Source of the DNA: Planctomycetota bacterium | Lineage (GTDB): Bacteria > Planctomycetota > UBA1135 > JADKAF01 | Reading direction: 5' to 3' | Assembly (NCBI GenBank): GCA_016719295.1 | Contig: JADKAF010000006.1 | Coordinates: 1 to 10,396 of the forward strand | DNA: 10,396 bases | In this document: one piece after another, positions 1 to 6,900 of the stretch | Layout: the number at the start of each line of letters is the position of its first letter | Numbering within the stretch: position 1 is the first letter of the stretch | The notes under the pieces: model-generated | What the model saw: only the letters and a program-made list of their open reading frames with translations | What the model was told of the DNA's origin: nothing | Database searches by the model: none | Made by a program: the position numbers and the translations under genes

Positions 1-43
1 CGGGCGCGCGACGATGCAGCACCCGGAGCGAGCGACGAGATGA
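1..43 (+). CDS. Possible 3' end of an upstream gene (ATGA overlap)
   Basis: The second forward frame is open from the window edge and stops at TGA 41-43, which overlaps the ATG (40-42) of the FHA regulator as ATGA. Such overlaps are common between translationally coupled genes in GC-rich bacteria. Only 13 codons are visible, so no product can be proposed, and an open frame this short can occur by chance. Confidence 0.2.
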   Translation, partial: GRATMQHPERATR

Positions 44-1286
44 GCGAGACGAGCAGGATGGGACCGGAGACTGGCGTCCTCGGGACCGATGGTGGCTCGC
101 GTGCGGCCGTCGTGACTCGGCTGCTCCTGCGGGTCACGACCGGACCCGATCGCGGGCAGGCGCGACTCTTCGAGAGCGGCACCGTCGTCGTCGGCTGGCA
201 CCCTGGGGGCGGACCTGGTCCTCACCGACCCCACCGTCTCGCGCTATCACGCCGAGCTCGCGCTCCTCGCGGGCGGGGTGAGGGTGAAGGATCTCAAGTC
301 CACGAACGGGACCTTCGTCGGTGACTCGCGTGTCGAGTCCATCGTGCTGCCCCCGGCTCCGGAGGTGCGGGTCGGTCGCACTCGCATCGAGATCCTCGCG
401 GCGGATGCTCCCCTTCCGGACGCGCCGTCGGAAGCCACGCGGTTCGGGCGCATGGTCGGCGCGAGCGCGGAGATGCGACGCGTGTTCGGGCTGCTCGAGC
501 GCGCCGGCGCGAGCGCCGCGCCGGTGTGGCTCTTCGGCGAGCCCGGGACGGGCAAGACGCTCGCGGCGCGCGCGCTCCACGAGAGCGCGGCGCTGCTCCA
601 GCCCACTCGACGAACCGGTGCGCTCGTCGAGATCGAGATTCACCAGGGCGAGCCCGTCGCGCTGCACGCCGTGGATGCCGCTCGCGGCGGGACGCTCGTG
701 CTCGATCGTCTGGACGAGGCCTCCCTCTCCGATCAGGAGGCCGTGGGGCGTCGCGGTCGGGCAGAGCGGAGCGTGAGCGCCTCGACGTGGTGGTGACTCT
801 CGCGTCGCGATCCTCGCGCGCTGGTGGAAGAGGGTCTGCTCCGACGCGATCTCTTCTTTCACCTCGCCGCGGTGCGCATCGAGCTGCCACCGCTCCGCGA
901 GCGTCTCGAGGACCTGCCGCGCCTCGTGGACGCCATCGTCGGTGAGCTCCGGCTACCCCGAGGTGCGGCTCTCTCCGCCGACCTGGGGCAGCCCGAGCGC
1001 AGCCGCTCGCGGCAACGTGCGCGAGCTGCGTCGCCTGATCGAGGAGACCCTGCTGCGCTTCGCCAGGCGACCGGTCGCGCGCGCCGAAGAGGAGCAGACG
1101 GTGACCGAAGACATGTCCCGTCTTCCCGTTCAAGGAAGCCAGGAGCGCCTGCTCGACGCCTTCGAGAAGAGCTACGTCGCACAGCTGCTCGAGCGAGCGG
1201 GCGGCAACGTCTCGCGGGCCGCTGACGAGGCCGGCATCGATCGGAACCACCTCGCGCGCCTCGCGAAGAAGCACGGACTGAGGTAG
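40..1286 (+). CDS. FHA-domain, sigma54-activator-like regulator with Fis-type HTH (frameshifted)
   Basis: This is a three-part regulator read through four frame changes, near 205-209 (G run), 740-770, 805-808 and 975-1005. Residues ~25-120 form an FHA phosphothreonine-binding domain with a VVVG strand, ADLVLTDPTVSRYHAEL and STNGTFVG. Next comes an AAA+ domain like sigma54 activators: Walker A GEPGTGKT (~536-559), GGTLVLDRLDE in the Walker B place, LPPLRER and GNVREL. The C-terminus (from ~1140) is a Fis-like helix-turn-helix (GGNVSRAADEAGIDRNHLAR). Two oddities are visible. The stretch between Walker A and Walker B is short and has no ELFG or GAFTGA motif, the loop that contacts sigma54. Walker B reads LVLDRL, with Arg where the catalytic Glu is expected. 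It may therefore bind ATP without remodelling sigma54 polymerase. Start ATG 40 overlaps a possible upstream stop; ATG 58 is an alternative. The FHA domain suggests Ser/Thr-kinase input (family knowledge). Confidence 0.82.
1280..1283 (+). promoter_or_regulatory. Ribosome-binding site for aroKB inside the end of the regulator gene
   Basis: GAGG lies 6 nt before the GTG start at 1290 and overlaps the last codons of the FHA regulator, whose TAG stop (1284-1286) falls between the two. This supports GTG 1290 as the real start and suggests translational coupling of the two genes. Confidence 0.5.
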
Positions 1287-1289
1287 CCG

Positions 1290-2909
1290 GTGCGCGGGTC
1301 TGGCGCACGGCACGTATTCCTCTCGGGGCCCATGGGCGCGGGCAAGAGCACCGTGGGCCCGCTCCTGGCCAGGGCGCTGGGCGCAGAGTTCGTGGACCTC
1401 GACGCTGCCCTCGAGCGCGAGACCGGCATGCGGATCGCCGAGATCTTCCGGTCGCGCGGCGAGGCCACGTTCCGACGGCTCGAGGCCGACCTCGTGCGCC
1501 GGCTCGTCGGCCACGAGGCGCGCGGCGTCTTCGCGCTCGGCGGCGGCACGGTCGAGGACGTCGAGACGCGAGCCTTCCTGCTCGAGCGTGGCGTGCTTGT
1601 CACGCTCACCGCGCCCGTCGAGGAGCTTGTCGCGCGCGCCAGCCGCGAGGATCACGGCGTCATCCATCGACCCCTGCTCGCTGGGGATGCCCCCGCCCTC
1701 GCGCTCGCGCGCATCGTCGAGCGTCGAGCGGAGGCCTACGCAGAGGCACATCGCGTGATCGACACGTCGCAGCTGCCGCCTGCCGAGGTCGCGCACGCGG
1801 TCGCTGCGCGGCTGGGGCGCGACGAGGCCTCCGTCGTGGTGCGCCTGGGGCGCCGGAGCCACCGCGTCGTGATCCTGGACGGAGCCCTCCGCGCGCTCGA
1901 GGACGAGCTCGCGGCGCTTGCGCCCTCGCGGATCGTCCTCGTCACCGACGCGAACGTACGGGGAATCGCGGAGCGCTCGATCGCGCCTGCTGCCTCGCTG
2001 GCGCCGTTGGAGCCTCGTGGTGCTCGCGCCTGGCGAGGTCGAGAAGACGCTCGCGTCGGCCGAGCGCGTGTGGGACGCGGCGCTCGGCGCGGGGGTCGAC
2101 CGAGACGCGGTGGTCGTGGCGTTCGGAGGCGGCGTCGTGGGGACGGGGCCGGCTTCGCGGCGGCCACGCTGCTGCGGGGGTTGCGGGTGGTTTAGGTCCC
2201 GACGAGCCTGCTCGCGATGGTCGACAGCGCCGTGGGCGGCAAGACCGGGATCGACCGCCCGCACGGCAAGAACCTGGTGGGCGCGTTCCATCAGCCCTCG
2301 CTCGTGCTCGCGGATCCGGAGGCGCTCGACACGCTGCCGCCCCGCGAGCTCCGCGCGGGGCTGGCCGAGGTGGTGAAGGCGGCCTGGATCGAGGGCGAGA
2401 GCGACGTCGCTGCGCTCGAGCGCGACGCAGAGGCTCTGGTCGCGGGCGGGGACGAAGGCCGGGCGGCGCGTACGCGAGCGATTCGCCGCGCGATTCGCAC
2501 CAAGGCTCGCATCGTGGCGGCCGACGAGGGCGAGCGCGGTCTGCGCCGCGCACTGAACCTGGGGCACACGCTCGGGCACGCCGTCGAAGCGGCGTCCGGC
2601 TACGCGCTCGTTCACGGCGAGGCGGTCGCCATCGGCCTCGTCGCGGCGCTCCGGCTCAGCGTGGAGCTGGGTCGGGCCGAGCACGCGCACCTCGAGCGGC
2701 TGCGATCGTTGCTCGAGCGCCTCGGGCTCTCGACCGGGTGGCCCAGCTACACCGGGGCGCAGCTCCGGGGCTTTCTCGCCGTCGACAAGAAGGCCGTCGG
2801 CGGTGCCGTCCGGCTCGTGACGGCGGGGGCTCCGGGGGACGTGGGGGGCGGGCTCGCGATCGATCGAGAGCAGGTGCTATCCTCGGTCGATGGGTGGTGC
2901 GGCGGCTGA
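1290..2909 (+). CDS. aroKB: Bifunctional shikimate kinase / 3-dehydroquinate synthase (fusion, frameshifted)
   Basis: A cytosolic fusion of two chorismate-pathway enzymes. Residues ~8-175 are shikimate kinase (shikimate + ATP to shikimate 3-phosphate): Walker A GPMGAGKS (13-20), FVDLDAALE with D36 and D38, FRRLE with substrate-binding R62, the GGG motif at 84-86, and lid RPLL at 127-130. The rest is 3-dehydroquinate synthase (DAHP to 3-dehydroquinate; NAD and a divalent metal): PGEVEKTL, FGGGVVGD, AGFAAATLLRG, VDSAVGGKTGI, KNLVGAFHQP, GLAEVVKAA, then the metal-binding His residues in LGHTLGHAVE and HGEAVAIG. All catalytic motifs are present. The frame breaks near 2010-2022 and at the G run 2127-2140. 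In the restored frame, TAG (2193-2195) replaces the Gln expected in VVQVPTSLLAMVD. From 2196 the frame is open to the stop at 2907-2909. GTG 1290 gives a normal kinase N-terminus. It is probably co-transcribed with the regulator 3 nt upstream. Confidence 0.93.
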
Positions 2910-2918
2910 TCCTTTTTT

Positions 2919-2947
2919 TTGTGGTCGATCGGCGCTCGTCCTACGCT
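2919..2947 (+). promoter_or_regulatory. Candidate sigma70-type promoter for the lipoprotein gene
   Basis: TTGTGG (2919-2924) and TACGCT (2942-2947) are separated by exactly 17 nt and lie 35 nt before the start codon at 2982. Each hexamer matches only three consensus positions, so this is a weak candidate. A T8 run (2913-2920) overlaps its upstream edge and stands out in this GC-rich context. It has no GC-rich hairpin before it, so it does not look like a terminator for aroKB. Confidence 0.3.
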
Positions 2948-2972
2948 GATGGAGCCCGCAGTTCCCGGGCAT

Positions 2973-2977
2973 GGAGG
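2973..2977 (+). promoter_or_regulatory. Ribosome-binding site GGAGG that fixes the lipoprotein start
   Basis: GGAGG lies 4 nt before ATG 2982. The same frame is open from 2919, but only ATG 2982 has a strong Shine-Dalgarno sequence and places a basic n-region and hydrophobic core at the right distance from the lipobox Cys. ATG 3006 is a weaker alternative. Confidence 0.6.
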
Positions 2978-2981
2978 CTTC

Positions 2982-3812
2982 ATGGCTCGGTCTTCTGGAC
3001 TCGGAATGTTCACCTCTCAGTTCGCCTCGCTTCGCCGTGTCGGGGCTGGGTTGATCGGGACCTTGGCCCTCGGCGGCGCCGCCGTGGGGTGCGCGCCTGG
3101 GAACCCAGGGATCAACGTCCTCTTCCAGATCGCACCCAGCGATGAATGCGTCTGGGATCCCAGCTCCATCGAGCGAGTCGTCGAGTCACGATTCGACGTG
3201 GATCCCCTCACACCGATGATGGTCTCGGCGGCCGGCTTCACCGAGTTCCGGCCGATGTACATCGCCCATCTGTTGGTGAACAACAACGTCATCAACCGCA
3301 CGAACTCCACCTATCCGCTGATGGGAGACACCTCCGACGTCACCGTGACGAGCGCGGAGGTTGAGCTCCTCGGGGTCGACGGTCGCCGGGTCGCCGGTGG
3401 CTTCTACAGGACGCGGGCTTCGGGTGTCATCGAGTCGGCGCTCGGCGATCAGCCGGGCCGCGGCATTGCTCGGGTGGACGTCATTCCCCAGACCGTCGCG
3501 GCGACGCTCGCCAACAACCTCATCGATGCGCTCCCCGGCGAAGGGCTGGTCGTCGCACGAGTCGTGGTGATCGGCGTCACCCAGGGCGGGACGGAGTTGC
3601 GCTCGTCGCCCTACGTGATGCCGATCGACATCTGCTACGGCTGTCTGTACGTCCCCGGTATGCCGGAGCCCGGCGAGAGCCCTGGCTGCACGCCCGGACA
3701 GGACGGCTCCTTCTTGCTCGGGACGTTCGCCCGGACAGCGCCGTGCGTGGACTCGGGCGAGTGTGCCAGCGGTCTCTGCGTGCTGGGACACTGCGCGCGC
3801 GACGAGATCTGA
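2982..3812 (+). CDS. Predicted lipoprotein with Cys-rich C-terminus, function unknown
   Basis: An intact 276-residue frame. The N-terminus has basic residues (LRR), a hydrophobic core (VGAGLIGTLALGGAA) and lipobox AVGC at about residue 37, so it should be lipid-anchored after signal peptidase II cleavage. Position +2 is Ala, compatible with transfer to the outer membrane under the usual Lol rule. The mature part is a mixed, beta-looking globular sequence (SDVTVTSAEVELLGVDGRR, VARVVVIGVTQGG) with a CYGC motif. It ends in a compact Cys cluster, CVDSGECASGLCVLGHC, resembling short disulfide-rich tails in secreted and lipoproteins of myxobacteria (recollection, not searched). No catalytic motif is visible. 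Start ATG 2982 is set by GGAGG. The gene has its own candidate promoter and a strong terminator at 3843-3874, so it is probably monocistronic. It is the only main gene here without a frame break. Confidence 0.85.
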   Translation: MARSSGLGMFTSQFASLRRVGAGLIGTLALGGAAVGCAPGNPGINVLFQIAPSDECVWDPSSIERVVESRFDVDPLTPMMVSAAGFTEFRPMYIAHLLVNNNVINRTNSTYPLMGDTSDVTVTSAEVELLGVDGRRVAGGFYRTRASGVIESALGDQPGRGIARVDVIPQTVAATLANNLIDALPGEGLVVARVVVIGVTQGGTELRSSPYVMPIDICYGCLYVPGMPEPGESPGCTPGQDGSFLLGTFARTAPCVDSGECASGLCVLGHCARDEI

Positions 3813-3842
3813 GCCTCGGCGACCGAAGAGATCGAGCGGTAG

Positions 3843-3874
3843 AGAGGCCGGCGGGACATCCCGTCGGCCTCTTT
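3843..3874 (+). terminator. Intrinsic terminator between convergent genes
   Basis: A 13-bp stem pairs AGAGGCCGGCGGG (3843-3855) with CCCGTCGGCCTCT (3860-3872), with one G-U pair, around a 4-nt loop ACAT. A short T run follows (3872-3874). It lies 30 nt after the lipoprotein stop. The hairpin also forms on the minus strand, 85 nt beyond the stop of the large convergent gene, but has no U tract there, so termination is clearest for the plus strand. Confidence 0.8.
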
Positions 3875-3939
3875 GCGTTGCGCCTGCCCGCGACGAGCTC
3901 TTGCAGGGACGCGCGAGGCTGCGCTCGGGGCCTCGGTGC

Positions 3940-3959
3940 GGGGGGGGGGGGGGGGGGGG
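3940..3959. repeat. Homopolymer run of 20 G (C20 in the minus-strand transcript)
   Basis: Twenty uninterrupted G on the plus strand directly abut the stop codon (TGA, 3962-3960 on the minus strand) of the large convergent gene. Length change would not alter any protein, because the run lies in the 3' untranslated space of both convergent genes. It may be a real slippage-prone tract or a sequencing/assembly artefact. This sequence has other G/C-run errors, so the exact length should not be trusted. Confidence 0.85.
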
Positions 3960-6900
3960 TCAGCGGCCCAGCGCGTCGACGAAGCCGTCGCTGAGCGCAA
4001 GAGCGACGAGGTCACGAAGCAGAGCGGAGCGCTCGAGCGCGTCGGCGAGGCTCTGACGCCCGCGGAGTTCGAGCCCCGCGAGCTGCGGATCGTGCGCGAC
4101 GACTCGCAGCACGGCCGTTCGAGGGTCGGCGCACGCCACCAGGCCGATGCGTGCGGCGCCCGAGTGCACGGCCATCGAGACGGTGTCGTAGTCGAAGCCC
4201 TCACCGGCAGTGGCGAGAAGCTCGCGGACTCCCTTCTGGGCCAGGGGAGGCAGCGTGCTCCAGAGATCCGCGGCGAGCATGGCCGTGTCGCGGTTGCGCG
4301 GCGCACTTCGGCCATCGGCCGGTGAGGGCTCCGCGGGGCCGAACGCCGCGCGGACCGCCGCGAAGAGGTTCTTGCCCTCCGCAGGGGTCAGAGCACCCAC
4401 GAGGACGTGCTCCGGCGTCGCGAGCTCGAGGGCTCGGGCCAGCTCGAAGCGCAGCGTGTTCGGCGTCCGCGCGAGGGCGTCCGAGACGCGGACGGAGGGC
4501 GGGACGGTGCGGAGCACCTCCACGGATCGCAGGCTGCGGTCCCGGCTCTGGTAGACCGTCACCTCACCCAGGGAGAGCAGCTTGGCCGTGGCCTGGACGG
4601 CCTTGCCGAGCGGCGTGGCGTCGTGTGCTCCGACGCGATCGGTGCCCAGGACGCCGAGGTCCTTGGGGCTCTTCTTGAAGAGCGGGAGGGCGTTGTCCCA
4701 GATGCGGCGGAGCACCGCGCGTGCGTCCGTGAGGCCAGGGTGCCGGAAGAAGTCGAGGGAGGTCGTCATCAGGAGCGCTGCATCGAGCGCCAGCGCTTCC
4801 TCGACCGGGTCGGGCTCGCACGCCGCGAGGATCCGGCGCGCGATCCGCTGAGCCTGGGGCCGACCGTGCTCGGCGGTCTGCACGAGATCGTCGATGCGAC
4901 GCGGGTCCGACACGAACGACGCGCGTGCGAGGTCCGAGGTCGCCGGCGCGGGCGGCTCGGCGGCGATGTGCGAGGGACGCTCCGGCGCGGGGGCGGAGGC
5001 CCAGCCCCGCTGGTTGCCGGCCACCCGGACCTGGGGTGGCGGGGCGAGCGGGAGGCGCTCGGCCGCGGTATCGGTGGCGGTCGCGGTATCGGTGGCGGCC
5101 GCGGTATCGGTGGCGGTCGCGGTATCGGTGGCGGCCGCGGTATCGGTGGCGGTCGCGGTATCGGTGGCGGTCGCGGTATCGGTGGCGGTCGCGGTATCGG
5201 CTGCGGTCGCGGTATCGGCTGCGGTCGCGGTATCGGTGGCGGCCGCGGTATCCGTTGCCGCAGCGGTATCGGCTGCGGTATCGGTTGCCGCAGCGGTATC
5301 GGTCGTGGCAGGGGCCGCGGTATCGGTCGCCGTGCCGCTCTCTGCCGCGGTATCGGTCGCGGTCATCGACGCGCTGTCAGTCCCAGCCGCAGGCAAGGCC
5401 TCGGTCGCGAGTCCCGAGGCAGCCTCGATCGCGCTCTCCGTGGCTGCTGGTGCGCTGGTCGGCGGGACGGCGTCGAGCGCGGCGGCGTCCGGCCCAGGCG
5501 CGGTGCTGGGCGGGGCGGTGCTCGTGGCGAGCCCTTCGTCGCTCGACGGGAACGCTGCGGTCGTGCTGCTCGCGTAGGCTGGCGCCGTCTCCGCTGGCGC
5601 CGACGCCGTGCCTGGCGCGATCTCGCTGCCCTCCTGGCGTGTGGCTCGTGCGATCCAGCCGGCGAGGTCTGCTTCCTTGTCGCGCGCCTGGAACATGGTC
5701 GCGAGCTCTTCCACGGGCGCCCGCAGCGTCTCCTCTTCCGCGTTCTCGTCGCGCAGCGCGGCGACGGCCCGCCAGACGTAGGCCTCGGCGGTCTCGAGGT
5801 CCCCGAGGCCCGTCGCGTAGAGGCGCGCCGCCTTGCGCAGGAGATGCGCGCGCTCCTCGCCCATCCACGCCTCGGCCGCGCGGCGCTCGATCTCGCCGAC
5901 GAGCTCCCGGAGCTTGCTCGCGGCGCCGTCGCGATCCGTGCGCGCGGTGCGCGCCAGCTCGCGTGCGAGGTCCGCCTCGAGCTCGGTAGCGAACGTGCGG
6001 GTCCACTCGGCGGAGAGGAGCTCGAGGGCCTCGTGGGGACGGCCCAGCTCCTCCGAGAGCACGGTGGCCGCGCGGCGAAGCAGCGAGAGGCGCACCGTGG
6101 GGTGCGGCGCATTCTCTGCCAGCGCTCGCAGGCCCTTCGCGAGGCTGCCGAGCTCGCCTTGGGCCCGCGCGAGCTTCTCGAGCGAAGAGAGCAGGGCGCC
6201 CGAGCTCGCCTGATGGCCGCAGGCCTCGACGTAGGCATCCAGGGCCTGCCGCCCGGCGCCTGCGCGGTCGAGCCAGCGAGCGCGGCGGTACGCGAGCGCG
6301 CGTCGACCGTGCACGCCGACCGCGCGCGTGATGAGGCGCGTGTAGGTCCGCTCGGCGGCGGCGACATTCCCCAGGTCCAGCGCGAGCTGCTCGAACGCGA
6401 GCAGCAAGCGCCCGCGCGTGCCGCAGCGCTCGAGAGCCTCCTCCGCCACCGCGAGCGCGCGGGGAGAGTGCTCGGCGTCCCGCAGCGCGGCCGCGATGGC
6501 CGCCTCGTAGTGTCCGACGGCGAGACTCGGCTCCGCCTTCCGAGCGGCGCCCACCAGGAGGTCCATCCCTCGCTCGAGGCGACCCATCGCGACGAGCGCA
6601 TGCCCCAGGTGCACCAGGCGCGTGAGCGCGCCTTCTTCGTCGGGCTCCTCTGCGAGCGAGTCGAGCTCGGCCTCCGGCGGCGGAGGTGCTCGTCGGCCTG
6701 CTCGGCTGGCCCGAGTGCGCGTCCGTGCGCGGCCGCGAGCTCGAGGTGACCGATGGCGCGCTCGTGTGCCGACGCTCCCTCCTCCACGCGGAGGGACAGC
6801 GCGGCGATCAGTCGGTCCCGCTCTCCGGTCTGGGCGTAGAGCTCGGCCAGGCGATGGATCGCGGCATCGTCGCGCGGGATCGTGGCCAGCAGGCGCACCC

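Noticed and set aside
735..2200. Programmed ribosomal frameshifting or stop-codon readthrough
   Set aside because: The shifts are too many, in both directions, in unrelated genes and often in G/C runs, with no slippery heptamer plus structure pattern. Sequence error explains them more simply.
294..2690. Long open frame on the minus strand opposite the regulator and aroKB
   Set aside because: The plus strand has clear FHA, AAA+, shikimate kinase and dehydroquinate synthase motifs. The minus frame is Arg/Ala/Pro-rich with no recognisable domain.
2911..2920. T8 run as an intrinsic terminator for aroKB
   Set aside because: No GC-rich inverted repeat directly precedes the T run, so the standard hairpin plus U-tract structure is missing.
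3940..3959. Contingency-locus (phase variation) switch
   Set aside because: The run lies after the stop codons of both convergent genes and away from any promoter, so length change would not switch a reading frame or promoter spacing.
5065..5364. CRISPR-like regularly spaced repeat
   Set aside because: Units are contiguous with no unique spacers, all spacings are multiples of three, and they translate in frame as ATDTAT in a gene that is coding on both sides.
4407..6749. Long open frame on the plus strand
   Set aside because: It lies antisense to the large minus-strand gene, reads as Arg/Gly-rich low complexity (RGIGGG repeats), and has no domain or ribosome-binding site. It is a product of high GC.
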